A stretch of 64,000 nt of DNA from Anas platyrhynchos (Eukaryota; Chordata; Aves; Anseriformes; Anatidae). Below, in pieces: positions 12,001 to 23,798 of this stretch. The stretch spans positions 6,225,501 to 6,289,500 of the forward strand of contig NC_092613.1 in the NCBI RefSeq assembly GCF_047663525.1, read 5' to 3'. A program made the translations under genes and the position numbers. How positions within the stretch are numbered: the first letter of the stretch is position 1; every line of letters starts with the position of its first letter. The notes beneath the pieces are model-generated. The model was not told the DNA's origin and ran no database searches. It was given only the letters and a program-made list of their open reading frames with translations.

Positions 12001-15000
12001 GAGATGGGGAGCTGGGGCTTGGGGCTCTTGGTGCCAGGTTTGGGGACTCCAGGCTGGAAAAAAGCCGCAGGGAGACCTCAGGGAGAGGTTGGGGAAGCTC
12101 AGTCCTACAGCAGGGGGAGATGGCTCAAAGCATGGAAAACTGAAACGTGAAAGCCCTGAGCCACCTTCTGCTCCTCCCCACACCGCCGAGATCTCACCAA
12201 AGTGAGCAAAAAACGTTTTGTGGCAGGAGCACGGCCACCGCTCCAGCGCACCCGAGCCTCAGGAAGGAGCTGGCTCCAGCTGTGTGATTAATGGCATTTC
12301 GAAGCCCCTAATTGGAGTGATTGCTCCTGACAGGCGAGGCTTGCCGCGGGAAGGCTGCCCGCCTGCACCTGGAAATCTGCTGCTGGCTCAGCGTGCGAGG
12401 GACGGAGCGCGTCCGTCTGTCCGTCTGTCCGTGCCGGGAGGAGACAGACCCCCCAGGAGAGGCACAGATCCCCAGGAAAGCCCTAAATCACCCCCGAGGG
12501 GCTGAACGCAGCCCCAGCAGCACGCAGCATGGCGTTAGGGAGGTTAAATCCTGCCTGGCACACCGGGGTTTCAGCCGTCACCCCCTGATGGTGCCGGGCA
12601 CTGCGGTGCCATTTCTTGGCTCTCTCAGCCCAGCACCGTGGCTCTGCGGGGACCACCCGAGGTCGTCGGTGTCCTCCCCTCCCAGCATTCAGTCAGGACA
12701 TGTTTCCACCCAGGATTACTCGGAGAGCAGCGCTGTGCAGCTGAGCAAGGAGTAACCCAAACCCCAGGGCCCTGAGCTCATAGGAGGGCAGCAGGCTCCA
12801 AGGGTTCAAAGCTCAGCTCCCTCCGTCCTTTCCCAAAACCTGAAGGTACGTTAAAGCCCTCACCCCACGGGTGTTTTCCCCCTGCTTGGAGCCTCTGGGG
12901 TTTGTGTTTTCGTGCTTCTTCTTTGCAGAAGGAATTCTAGATTCGCCTGTAAGTGAAAGGGGAGGAATTGGGGTGATGCCAGGGTCCTGCCCACCTCCAG
13001 AGAGCTCAGGGGTCCTGGAGGCTCTGCCCTGGCTCTCAGCTCCCTGGGCAGCCCCAAAAAGCAGTGAGGGTCTGGAAGGAAGGATCGCAGCAGGTTCATA
13101 TCAGCAGCCCTCTGCGCAGCAGCCTCTGTGAAATCGGGGAGCCCATTCTCCCCCTGATGTAAACAGGGACCCCACAGGAGGAGCACATCTGGACGCATCT
13201 GGAGCCCCGCACACAGCATCCCTGGCTCGCACTACACCCAGTGGCCAAGCAGGAGGGAGCTGGCAGCCGTGCCAAGGCCCTGGGGTGCTGCTGAGGGCAC
13301 CCACACCATGCCCAGGGCTTGGTCCTCGGTGCCAGGGCTCAGCCGCGCGCCCCCCGCGCAGCCGGGAGGGGAGAGGGATTGGAGCCGGGAGCTTTCAGCC
13401 CGATTAAGTCGCGTTCGGCGCTCCCACATGAATAAATAAATCATGTAAAGAAGCATTAAGGCAGCTTAGTCTCCCCGGGAAATCGCCCTGGAGTTCTGCC
13501 TTTTTTTGGGGGCTGAGGGATGCCCCCACAGATCAGGAGGGGGCGGCTCGGCCGTGCGGCGCCGGGGAGGGGGACGGGAGCCGCAGGCAGGAGCATCCCT
13601 GGAGCATCCCTGCCTGCCCCATCTGTGGGTCTGCCCCACTGGGGGTCCCAGCAGCATCCAACTGCCCCAGTGCCCTGAAGGGATGCGCAGTGCCACCTCC
13701 CCTGGTCCCCGGCCACCCCAAGCCGTGCAATTTCTCCGTGCAGCCAGGGCCTGGCTCCTTGGAGGTGCTGCGAAAGGGCTGTCGGCCTCGGGGAGCACTG
13801 AGCCGCGCCAAAAAAAAAAAGGGTTTCTTCAAGCAGACTGCTTCCCAATAGTAGGAAGGCCCACAAAAGAGGAGGAATGGGATGGGAGAGGCACACTGGA
13901 AGCCCCCCTTACCCCCAAGGGAAGCGCCCCACCGCGTCCCCCTTACCTGGTACATGCACATGCTGGGGTTAGTCCCATTGGGCAGGCGAGCAGCGCCGCT
14001 GGGTTTGCTCCCCGTGTTCATGCTGAGCCCTCATCTCCCGTGAGGCCGGCCGTGCCCGGAGCCCCCCTGCCCGTGCGGGGTAAAGCCGGGCAGCGGGGGG
14101 CAGCGGGCGCCCGGGGCCGTTCCCCATGAGCCGCCCGCGCTCATCGCATCCCTCGCCGCGGGGCAGGGAGCCGGAGAGGGGCACCCGGGGGGCTGGCGGG
14201 CGCTGACCCAGTTTGCTCCGTCCGCACGCTGCCGTGCGTGGCGCCGAGGACCCTTTATTGGAGCAGGAGCGGGGAATAAATCCGCACGGTCCCTTAATCC
14301 GGGGCGGGCGGCGCGCTCAGGGTGACCCAGCTTGCTCTCCGCGGCGAGCGCTGGAGGGAGCAGAGGGGACACGAGCCACCAGCACGCGGTGCCCAGCACT
14401 TGGGGAGGTCTTAGGGAAGCTCTGGGGACGTGGAGTAACCCATCCGTGGGGCTGCCCTGGAAAGAGCTGTTGGGTTTTTTGCTTTGGGCAGCCTGTGGAG
14501 AGCACGGAGAGCTCAGCTCCAAGCACAGGATGGGGGCTGCTGAGCTGCCTTCCCCTGTCTGGAGTGGAGGAGGGATGCTGAGAGCCGGCCGGCCACCATC
14601 CCGAGCTCTGCCCTGGCTTGTGCCACCCTTTTCAGCCCATCCATCGCCTCCTGGCTCCCTGGGGTGCCCCAAAGCCCAGCACCCCGGTGTTTGAAGCCTC
14701 CTGCTCCCCTGGCTGGCTCTCCCCACATCACACCAACAACAGAGAGGTGGAGACACCCCAAATCCTGAGCCCCCCAAGGTGTGGGGTGCCACACACCACC
14801 CCACAGGGCCCCATGAGGAAGGTGGGCAGCCGAGGCACCCCGTGCAGCCCTGCGATGCTGTTCCCCCCTCTCCTCTCCTGACCTGAGCATCTTTCCTCGC
14901 GGAGGCTGAGCTTGAATCCAGGTCCCCGGAGCGCCTGCAGTGGGTCCTGCTGGTGGAGGAGCCGGGAGCGCGGCAACACCCGGCTCTGGGCAGAGCCAGG

Positions 15001-15961
15001 AACCCAACGGAGCCACAGCCAGCCCCGATTCCCCCGTGCCCTTGGCTGGCTCGCTCAGCACAGACCTCTGGCAGCCTCCCCGCGTGCTGCCCGTCTGCTC
15101 CAGCTCAGGGAACAGATGGGCTCACCGCGATGCCTCCATCCCTGCTCGGCACCCAGCTCTGCCACCAGCGTTCCCAGAGAAAGTCCTGACACCTGAGCCC
15201 GCACCCCAGGGCGACGGGGCTATGGAAAGGAGCCCTGCCGGGGAGGGAAGGGGCCTCCAGCGGTGGGGAAGAGCTGCGGTTAGCGGCCCCGTCTGGGGGC
15301 TCTGTAAATGTCAGCGGGGATTCGTGAAAGCGAGGGCTGCCCTGAGTCCCACGGGGATGGCTGGAGGCGGCCCCTTCCCCGCGCACTGCTTGGTGCCAGT
15401 GGGCGAGCGGGGGCTCCGCATCTGCCTCCATCACCTCAGGGTGTCCTCGGGAGGATTTTGCCCCATTCCCCTGGGCAAGAGCAGAGATTACAGCTCCATG
15501 TTCCCTGTAAGGAGTCACGGACCAACGAGGGAACAGGGGAGAAGGTGAGGTGAGAGACCCCATGGGTTGTACTCTTGGCACGAGATGTACGACACCCGGC
15601 ACCATCACCGCCACCCACCAAGTCAGTCCTCCCAAAATCCCGGGCTAAACCCAAGATCTGAGCACCCGATTGCCCTCACACACCTCGACACGGGCTCCTG
15701 CTCTCCCCGGGGCCGTGTCCTTACCTGCGGGAGGGCAGAGTTGAGCTGCCTCTGGAGCTGGTCCCGCTCCCGGAGGGCCTCCTGCAAGCGGCTTTGGGTG
15801 ACGGAGAGCGTCTCACGGGTCTCCCGCAGGGTGTCCAGCAGCTTGTCCCTCTCATCCAGCATGTTCACCATCAGCTGCTCGAAGTCGGCATCCGCCTCGG
15901 AGCCCTGGGGGGGGCCCAGGGGGTCCCCCTCGCTGATGGTGGGCATCACCTCGCACATCAT
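45..15961 (-). CDS. PPFIA4: Liprin-alpha-4 (PPFIA4), N-terminal half, partial at left edge
   Basis: Liprin-alpha proteins are presynaptic active-zone scaffolds whose N-terminal coiled coils bind partners such as RIM, ELKS and GIT. Fifteen coding exons are visible on the minus strand, in transcript order: 15961-15725, 8872-8771, 8692-8528, 7923-7849, 7572-7477, 7083-6862, 6438-6292, 6180-6046, 5718-5635, 5479-5348, 4457-4395, 3442-3351, 1377-1236, 975-770, 285-45. They join in frame to about 713 residues. The start is [18 protein letters not shown], matching liprin-alpha-4 rather than paralogues 1-3. Most of the product is heptad-rich coiled coil; an acidic [14 protein letters not shown] segment lies near residue 585 and a Ser/Thr-rich linker ([18 protein letters not shown]) near 670. 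The last visible exon ends at a GTGAGG donor at 44, so the SAM-domain half continues off the left edge. All splice sites were read by eye and the frame is kept throughout. Exon 8 uses a GC donor. Family identity is secure; the paralogue call is strong. Confidence 0.95.
286..769 (-). other. PPFIA4 intron with T15-G10 homopolymer junction
   Basis: Intron between the exons ending at 770 and starting at 285. It holds an uninterrupted T15 run (325-339) directly followed by G10 (340-349), and a short TA-rich stretch around 519-537. No coding exon is visible. The homopolymers are length-error hotspots. Confidence 0.8.
1378..3350 (-). other. PPFIA4 intron, no gene seen
   Basis: About 2 kb of intron between the exons at 3351-3442 and 1236-1377. 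I found no further liprin exon, no recognisable repeat and no RNA gene. Confidence 0.75.
3443..5347 (-). other. PPFIA4 introns flanking the 63-bp exon at 4395-4457
   Basis: Two introns (3443-4394 and 4458-5347) flank the small 21-codon exon beginning [11 protein letters not shown]. The first contains a C14 tract at 3836-3849 and a short CA run near 3669-3687. Nothing else is recognisable. Confidence 0.75.
5979..6003 (+). repeat. (TCC)n microsatellite in a PPFIA4 intron
   Basis: A run of TCC triplets (GGA on the transcribed strand) lies about 40 bases inside the intron that starts with the GC donor at 6045-6044. Confidence 0.8.
6664..6720 (-). repeat. Possible short CR1 3'-end remnant
   Basis: The string ATCACAGAATCACAGAA followed by a diverged stretch resembles the reversed 3' terminal motif of avian CR1 LINEs. 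Only about 50 bases are similar, so the call is weak. Confidence 0.35.
10431..10484. repeat. Cluster of perfect inverted repeats
   Basis: ACACACACAC at 10431-10440 is followed by TCCT and GTGTGTGTGT at 10445-10454, a perfect 10-bp stem with a 4-base loop. Ten bases on is the 16-bp palindrome ATGCAAGCGCTTGCAT (10464-10479), overlapping a second palindrome CTTGCATGCAAG (10473-10484). Confidence 0.85.
11715..11865. promoter_or_regulatory. AT-rich intronic island with homeodomain-type motifs
   Basis: Within GC-rich intron, this stretch carries ACGGATTAGAA, GGATAATTAGAG and GGCTAATTGGGATTAAAACC. These are TAAT cores and GGATTA (OTX/PITX-type) sites. An enhancer role is inferred from motif clustering only. 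Confidence 0.3.
12270..12335. promoter_or_regulatory. Short homeodomain-motif cluster
   Basis: CAGCTG-like and TAAT-core sites (GTGATTAATGGC, CCTAATTGGAG, TGATTG) are packed in about 65 bases of otherwise GC-rich intron. Possible regulatory element; no direct evidence. Confidence 0.25.
13947..14021 (-). CDS. PPFIA4: Candidate alternative first coding exon of PPFIA4
   Basis: On the minus strand an ATG at 14021-14019, with A at -3, opens 25 codons (begins [13 protein letters not shown], ends NPSMCMYQ). They run without a stop into a strong CAG|GTAAGG donor at 13946. The exon ends in phase 0, exactly as the canonical first exon does, so it would splice in frame to the exon at 8872 and give an isoform with a short, non-coiled N-terminus. 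The DNA just upstream (about 14040-14300) is CpG-rich, as expected for an internal promoter. An out-of-frame upstream ATG overlaps it. I do not recognise the peptide, so this is inference from the donor, frame and context. Confidence 0.5.
14030..14320 (-). promoter_or_regulatory. CpG-rich segment, possible internal PPFIA4 promoter
   Basis: This stretch is dense in CG dinucleotides and GC boxes compared with the intron on either side. It sits immediately upstream of the candidate alternative first exon at 13947-14021. No TATA box is evident. Promoter function is inferred from composition and position only. Confidence 0.35.
15725..15961 (-). CDS. PPFIA4: PPFIA4 first coding exon (canonical N-terminus)
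   Basis: This exon encodes residues 1-79, from two consecutive ATG codons (15961-15959 and 15958-15956) to the family-typical LNSALPQ, then a CAG|GTAAGG donor. The acidic stretch [20 protein letters not shown] followed by heptads is diagnostic of liprin-alpha. The exon ends in phase 0 and splices to the exon starting EFATLTREL at 8872. The 5' boundary is uncertain: minus-strand AGs at about 15990-16030 could be acceptors for an upstream 5'UTR exon, or the exon may start further upstream. Confidence 0.93.
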
Positions 15962-17633
15962 GGCGATACGGGGCGGGCAGGAGAGGGTGCTGGAGGCGCC
16001 CGGCGGGGCGGGTGCTGGGGGCTCTCGAGCTGCAGGGCCCCACTCACATCTCTATGGGCTCCCCACGCACCCAAGAAGCCAGCAAGGGAGAGGGCAACGG
16101 GGTGGTGAAGGTAGAGGGATGCCCCATCCCTTCTTAGGTGCCCACCGAGGGCTGTCGCAGGGACAAGGCGATGTCCTTGGCACCCACAAGGTCCTCGCAG
16201 TCTTAAATCCCCTTGCTCAGCTGCTCGGCACCGCTGGTGCCGTCGCGGCCCCTCGTGCTGCTGCTCTGATGCCTTTTTGGGGGGCTGGAGCATCCACGAG
16301 CCACGGGGACGCTCAGAGGGGGACGAGGTGACCCTTGGGGACACGTCGCAGCGGTGAGCTTGAGCTTGCAGCAGCGCAGGGAGGGCCCGGGGGATATTTG
16401 GGCTGCCCGGGCATGCTGAGGAGGAGTCGGATGAAGAGCGGTTGTTCCCCCGGAGGTGAAGTGGGATGGCCCCAGCTGGTGCAGGAGGGCGTCTCCGTTC
16501 GGTGCCGTGGCTCTTTAACCACAAAGCTGTGACCTGCAGGAGAGGGGACAGCGATCAGCTCCCTCCTGCTGCCCCCCAAACCCACAGGGCACCCGCCCAG
16601 CACCCCGGGCTTTGCGAGTTTTGTAACTTTACGCCAGATGAAACACTTGAGACTCGGTCTGGATGTCCTTATCTCACCCCCTTTCAAACCAAAAGGTGTG
16701 CGTGGACAAAAAGGAAGAGCTGCACGCAGTTTGGGGCCAGAGCAGCCTGTTCTGGGCTTGGGAACGGGAAGAAAAGGCAGGAACCGAGCTGCCCAGCCGC
16801 GCGCAAAGGAGCACAAAGAGATGCTCTCGTGCATGCCCAGCCGTGCAGACACCCGCTGCCGAGGCCGGGGAGCCGTAGCTCCGTTCTTGGGATGACATTG
16901 GCTCATCAGCTGATGGGAAGTTCGACACAAAAACCCTCTAAAAATAGAGAAGCTCTGACAAAAGCAGCGGCCCCTCAGCGTGCATCCAGCGCACTGCGGG
17001 TTACGCTCCAAGCCAGCTCCCCGCGTGCCAGGACAGGGGCTGGGGCGTCCCGCAGGTGGCTCTGCCACCTCCTCGACCTTTACAGATGTAAGGCAGGTTC
17101 CTCAGGTGGGATAAGACCTCTTATAGGGATGTGACGCTGCCCTGAACCCTCGAAGGGGTGACAGGGATGGCTGCGCACAGGACACCCCGTCCCTGCAGCA
17201 TCCCGGCAAAACGGAGGCTGGGGGGGGACAGGCAGGGAGTGAGGCCCCCCCTGCAGCTCCTGCTCACCTTGGGTTGCGTTGGACACGAGCCCCATTCCCA
17301 TAACTCCCAGAATTAAGCAGGGGAAATGTTTTCCAGCCCTCCTTCCCCCAGCTGGTGTCTCAGTGGCCCCCAGCAGGGCCACGCCGCCAGGTCCTTCTGC
17401 AGACGCTCCCGGGATTTGGGCCAAGAAGAGCAGAAATCAGCCTGACTCCCCAGCCAGACCCTATCACCTGGGGTGCAAAACCCAAACTAAGCGGCTTTCA
17501 CACCCCCATCTCACTGCTGTGCCCCTGCTTGTGGGGGGAAAAGGGTGTCTGTGCCATGGAAAGCCCCAGCACAACGTGACCCCAATGGCAAAACCGTCCC
17601 CACGGCTCGTCCCCCTGCTGCCTTGGAGCATAT

Positions 17634-17694
17634 TTGGGTGAAAATTTGGGTTAATTATATTATATTTGGGTTAAAATTTGGTGAATTAAGAGAC
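17634..17694 (+). repeat. Imperfect AT-rich tandem repeat
   Basis: The unit TTTGGGTTAAAATTTGG recurs in variants (TTTGGGTGAAAATTTGGG, then TTTGGGTTAAAATTTGG) around a TTAATTATATTATA core. It is a local low-copy duplication inside the PPFIA4 first intron. Confidence 0.7.
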
Positions 17695-20600
17695 ATCAAT
17701 CAAAGCACGGAGGGGAGAGCCCCGTGGGCAAAGCTTTGTGGGTGCTCAGGGAGGGGAAATGCTGCAGGGAATGACCGAGACATAAATCTGATGGGAGGGA
17801 CGCCGGGATGGGAATTTATGGCAGCCGCAAAGGAGAGACTCGCCGACCACGAGGAGACTGAGACACTGCTCACGGGGGCTGCGGGGTCCCCCTGCACCTC
17901 CAGGAGGAAATCCAAGACCCGCACGATGCAGGAGGAGGCCCAGATTTACCCCAAAGGTTCCTTTTTCTCTTGCTTCCCCTGAGGCCGAGCACGTGTCCAG
18001 GTGTTTTTGGGGTACGGGTGAGCCCATGTGCTGCTTTGCTCCCTTGCAGGCTGCTCCTGTGTTCAGCTGCTCCCCATGACATCCACCACGCTAAGGAAGG
18101 GAGGCTGGGGGTGATGGGGACAGCCTGGACCCCTCTGCCTGGGGAGGGTGATAACGGGATGGGGGGACGCGGCGGCCCTTGGCTGCCGGGTGTCAGAGGG
18201 GTCCGAGCCTGCTCGGAAGCAGCAGCAAAACCCTGCCAGCAAAGCTCAACCTTTCGGCTGTATCTGCTCAACGTACATAAATGCTGCTGCCTGGGTTTAG
18301 AGGGCCTTATCTGATGGGATAATCATTGGGTAGAGGAGCGAGGCTGCGAGGAGACAGCTGGTGAGCCGAGAAAACAGACACTGCGCAGCTCGAGCCTTTT
18401 GCTGGGTATTTTTAGTCCCGCGGGGCTGCCAGGCGCAGACTTGCTGGAAGCGGGTTTGTTGCCAGTGCAAACGTACTTTCTTTACTATCCCTCCCCCCCC
18501 CCCAAAAACGATGCTTTCCCCACTCTCTGGGATGGCAAAACAGCGCAGCCACGTCCCACCTACCACCGCTCGGAGAGGCTGGTTGGCGATGGCAGCGCCT
18601 GGGTGTGGAGCAGCTGATGGAGAGCAGGGCTTTTTTTCTTGCCCCTGGGTGGATTATTTGCTCAGCATGACCATGTAGCGAGCCACGCTGCTGGTGGGAT
18701 GTTTGGCACCCCCCCGGTACCCCCCAGGGAACCAAGGATCGCCCCGGCTTTCCCTCTTACACCAGGCTGAGAAGCGCTCCCAGCACCTAGCCAGGCACAA
18801 ATCCGCCTGCGCACCGAGGCGGGCGAGCTTGTGGTTTTTTCTCTGAACAGCCTCACTCTCATCTCAAAGGAAAGGAAAAAAAAAAAAAAAAGCAACAAAA
18901 AAAAACCTTCATGGCTCTGTCAGCAAGATCATCACCCCAGCAGGCAGCTGGCAAAGAGGGTTTAACGCGCACCTCGGAGGCAACAAGCTTGCGGAGATTG
19001 ATCATCCCATAAAAACGTCAGTTTGATCTTTTCTGCTCCTAGAAAATCCTCCCAGCCGCCCAGCCCGGCCTCAGAAGAGCAGCGTGGTGCAGCCCACACC
19101 AGCACCCACAGCTCCCAGTGCCCTGGGGCTTCCCCAGCCAAAAAGGGGGCTCCGCAGCCCCGACCCCTTCCCAGCCAGGCCTGGGAGGAGGAAGGAGGGC
19201 GATGCCCTTTTGCTGCAGGTTTTTCCTTGCAGCAGTTCTTTTTTATGACCTTTTTCCTGTGATGCTGCATTAAACGTGGTTACGGGGACGGGCTGTGAAA
19301 GGGAGGTATCCTGAGATTTTGGGCAAGGCCGTCCCCATCACTGCTCCTGCTGCTGGAGCTGTGTCCTGGCTCAAGGGCTGCCCACCCTGCTTGAAGCCGG
19401 GCACTGTTTTGGAGTAGCCAGGGCAGCTCGAGCCACTGATCCTCCCTGATGCTGAGTTCAGCCTGTGGCCAGGACAGCCAGGAATAACCAGGGAAATTGG
19501 TGGATTCTGGCTGGAAACAAGGTGCCATTTTTTTAGCAGTGACGGATTAGATTCCCATCCTGCAGGGTGAGACGGGAGAGTCACCGCTGCTGAGATCTGC
19601 ACCACGGATGTGCCTGAGCCCTGAGAAGAGATGTGGTGGTGCTTCCTCTCCTGCCTGACCCCAATCCCACCACTGGCAGGCACTGGGATGAGGGGTGAGC
19701 GAAGGCTTTTTGCTGCATACGCGTGCAGAAGCCACCCGATGTCCCCATGCCTGCAGCACCGTGTCCTTCGCTCCCCTGGGGATGCAGCCCGACTCAGCCC
19801 TTGCTGGGGATGCAGCAGGACGGGATGCTTGGGCAGCATCTTCAGGGCTTGGACCCTGTCTCAGAGCTGGCAGGGAAGCATCGGGTGCCCCTAAAGCATC
19901 GAAGGATCCTGCGGACAATCAGAGGACTGCTGCTTCCAGCGTCTCACCTCAGTGCTTGCGCTTTTGCCCTGAAGGCTTGCTCCAAACCCAAAAAGCGGTT
20001 CCCATCCTCAGCCTTTGCTTGCTCCAAGCTGCTCAGTCAGCGGAGAAACGGGGAGGCAAAATGTCCAGATCTGGCTCTTTCTTTGCAGGGAGAAGTAAAG
20101 TGTTAGTATTCAGTCGATATTTATAGTTCCCTGTGGGAGGGGAGGCATTACACACAACTTCCAGCGGGTATTTTCAGAAAGCCACCTGCTCCTCGCCATT
20201 GTGCAGAGCCACAATTGTTCCGCAACAAAAAGCTCATCAGAGGATGAGCCGAAAGCTCCGCAGCACCCTGTGGGGCAGGCACGGGGTGCAGGGCACAGGA
20301 GACGAGCCCCCCAAGAGAGGCTGGCACCGCACCGTGCCCAGTCACAGGGACCGATGCGCAGGACACGGCACCTCCAGGAGAGCATCACCTCGGCCACGTT
20401 GTGGTTCCCGACTCGGCCTCTCTGTTTCTGGATGCAAAATGCTCTCTGTGTCCTCGCCTGACCCCAGAGAAAGGCAAAATCTCCCTCTGTTGGTAGGAGG
20501 AATGTGGCACGGGAAGGGACTGCTGGGGGAAAGCCACCAAGACCCAAACCTGTGTGCGCTGGGGTAGGATGAGAGATGGGAATGAACTGGAGTGGCTCCA

Positions 20601-23600
20601 AGCCGATCCAACAAGTGGGATCCCAACGCCTGGCCAAGAGCCTCAGCAAGCCCAGGCTCACCTCAAACTTCATCCTTGGCTCCACACCAGCCAAAAACCC
20701 AAACAAGGGGAGAGAGAACAGGGCTGACATTACTGCTACACCTGCGAGGACGCCGGCGTGGCCAGGAGCTCACATGGGAACCCAGCAAGCGGCGAGGCAA
20801 GGAGCATCGGCACTGCAATAAGCCCATGAGCTGGATTTCGCCCCGCTGCAGTCCTGCTGCTGAGGGGCTACCCAGAGCCAGCCAAATCCCCCAGACCCTG
20901 CTCCCACAAAAAAGCCACGGCGCTGGTTACGATCAGCTCCTCTTTCTGTTACCTGGTCTCACTGTCCCCACCGCCCCGCGTGCACGTGGCTGCGTCACCG
21001 TTTTTGAGTTTGAAGCCTTTGGGAGGACAAAGCTGGCTTCTCTCCGACTTCTGCCTCACTCAGGGTTAGTTTAAAGAAGCAGCAGGGGGGAAATGCAGTC
21101 CTACGTCTCCTCCAGAACCAGAATGCGGAGGTGAAGCAGCCCCTGGAAGCAGTGGGATCCCAGCAATCGAGCTGGGGGCCGTCCTCCTCGCTGCCAAACC
21201 AGCACCCACGCGTGCTAATTTATGCAGCGCCAGGGGAAGAGCCACCAGCACGAAGGGAGCTGCTGAAATCTGTGCCACGGCTGCAGCCAAGCCCTGAGAA
21301 AAGACAGAGGAGCCCCCTCACCCAGCCAGAGGCCAGGATCTGGTTAATGCTGGCAGCTGAGCTCGTGTCCTGGCCCTGGGGAGGCTGCAGCCTGGAAGGA
21401 AACCCCCCTGAAAATGCCACGCGCGTCCCGGAGCAGTGGCCACTCGCTGGCATCTCCTCCACACCCAGGTGCATCGTCCTCCTGCTGAGCACAGGCTGCG
21501 GATTTTTGGTTGAGGAAGAGCCCAGGGATGTGATTTGGGAAGCAAAGTGGCAACCTGGGCTTTTAATGTGAAATCCGGGAAGGATCAGCACGCATTCAGA
21601 GCTAGCCACGGACAGACTGGGGAAGTGCCCAGTGCTGCTGGCTCCGGCTCGGACTGCGGCAGATTTGGGAACACATCCTTCAGCCTCACCCGGGGGGGTT
21701 CCGCAGCCAACACGGCCTGAACGGGAAAAAGCAACAGCGTGGGATCATGACCACGGCGAGGCCTCCAGAGCTCAGCAGTTCACCACCAGCCACTTCAGCA
21801 TCCAAGCAGAGATCACGGCAGGGAGACCTCAAGCCCCCCCCGTGCTCCCCATCCCACATGCAGGCAATCCAGGGGTGTCCCCAGATGCCCCAAACCACCA
21901 CTTTCCTGCACCCTCCCAAAGCACGGGAGGCTTTAATTCTTCCTGTCCAAGAAGAACACCAACGTCTCGGCTCGACCCCAGCCAGAGGCACCTCGGATGG
22001 TTTTGGTAACCCAGGAGATTTGGGGGCTCCCCTTGGCATTCACCCCCTCTGCTTTCCCTTCCTTAGGCTGACCCTATTCCCCTGGGTTTTGCTTTAGCAA
22101 GTTATTCCATCCGTTTGCTGGTGGCAGAGCCAACATTCAGCACTTTTTGCCCAGCTGCAGACACTCCACGGTGGGGAGCGGGACCCCGGCGTGATGCTCA
22201 GCTCAGTGCAACTGGGCACCGAGGCTGGTGGGGCCAGATCCAGTGCCAGGACAGCTCCACGGAAAGGAAAAAAAACTCATTCCATCTCCCCACGTGGTTT
22301 GGAGGGAGCAGATGAAGCGGAGAGGGCAGGATCAGGGCCGGGAAGCAGCAGGCAGAGATGCAGCTGGACTGCACCATGACCCCCTCGTCTGCACCAGCCC
22401 AGGCCAGAAAACCCCCGGCCTCGCTCCTGCGCACCCGAGGGTGCCCCGAGAGGCAGAGAGGGCGCAGGCAGCCGGGTGTCAGCTCCTGGTGCCGCATCCC
22501 TGCGGTTTATGGCAAGTGACACAGGCAGAAGCAGCCACGCGGGGACATGCGAGGACGGTGACATTTACAAGGCGGCCGGGGGCAAGGCGCAGACACTCGA
22601 GCGCCGTCTGCCTCCGCGTAACCCACAGCAAGCGAGCCCACGTCTCCAACCCGGGCTCTTCATTAAATAAAATTAACCCACAGACGGAGCTCGCAGGCTC
22701 GCAGCCTCCAGCCCCAGGGGCTGGGAAAGCGCCGAGTGCCAGCCCCAGCCGGGCAGCGCCGCGTGAGGATTTCGTCTTTTCGTCTGCAGCCTTTTCAAGC
22801 TTCATTTTCAAGCCTCATTTCTCGCGAGGAGATTTCGGTGGTGGCTCTGCCCCTGCGTGTCCCCAAACGTCCCCAGGCACGGGCTCAGCGTGCCAGCAAA
22901 GTGGGCTTCCCAAGGGCTTTGGGAACCGAGCTGAGGAAGGAAATCCAGGTCGGTGCCCTCTGGGAGAACAGCGGAGGCAGCTCAATCCTTATTAGCCACC
23001 AGAGAAACCACAAAGAGCACCTCAAAAATACCCAAGCGTGGAAAAGCTCCAGCTGGAGCCCGCTCCTCCTGGGCTGAATCCAGGAGGAAGCGATAACAGA
23101 TAAGTCCAGCTCCCTCCAGAGATCCCAAGCTCTGGAGAAGATGGGGGAGAATAAACCAGGCTGTGTGAATGTCACCAGCTGCTGGCAGAGCCAGCTTCCA
23201 GCCCCCTTCTTCCCATCTCTCTTCGTAAACCTGCACCCCCAGCCCAGCTAATGACCCCCAAATACCCCGTTAGGGGTAGGAAGGTTTCCCTGGTGATCCC
23301 TGCGCCCACCTGCTTGGCACGGTCCCAAGGCTGCCTGGTCCTTGATCCTGTGCCCTGCACCCATCAGGGGTGCTCAGCGTGGGGCTGTGTGAGCAGAGAG
23401 AGCAGCCAGAGGAAAGGCTGCAACCCAGCAGGATTCTCCCAGTTTGGGGGTTTGGAAAAGCAGCACAAGCTTCAAATTGAGGGAACTAACACAAAAATTG
23501 CTCCAGAAAGCACGGGGAGTGCCGTGGTTTGCGTGTCGCGCTTTGCACCGGGGTAGCAGCGCTTCTCCGTGCCGGCAGAGCTCTCAACAGAGCTTTTATC

Positions 23601-23798
23601 GTCACAAAAAGCAGCAGTGGGCATTAGTTCAGCTCAATTTCCAACTCGCTCCCTCTTAAAATGTCAGCTCTGCAGAGCTGAGCAAGCACAGCCCCGCTCC
23701 GCGGGGCAGCCACAGACCCCTGCACGTCCCACTGAGAGGTCCCACGGCCGTGCCCCGCTCACCCCAAAAGGCTGTGGTGGTGCTGGCCCCAAGCATGC

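Larger units (their letters stand above)
8873..13946 (-). other. PPFIA4 large intron (distal part)
   Basis: Intron between the exon starting at 8872 and the upstream first exons. No other coding exon was found. It contains an AT-rich stretch around 9600-9850 with an octamer-like ATGCAAAT at 9630-9637, inverted repeats at 10431-10484, and homeodomain-motif clusters near 11.7-11.9 and 12.3 kb. The several 70-150 codon ORFs are GC-rich and lack family features. Confidence 0.7.

Noticed and set aside
16021-16060. Minus-strand GTGAGT at about 16042 as donor of a 5'UTR exon
   Set aside because: It would require an intron of only about 50 bp before the first coding exon, which is too short.
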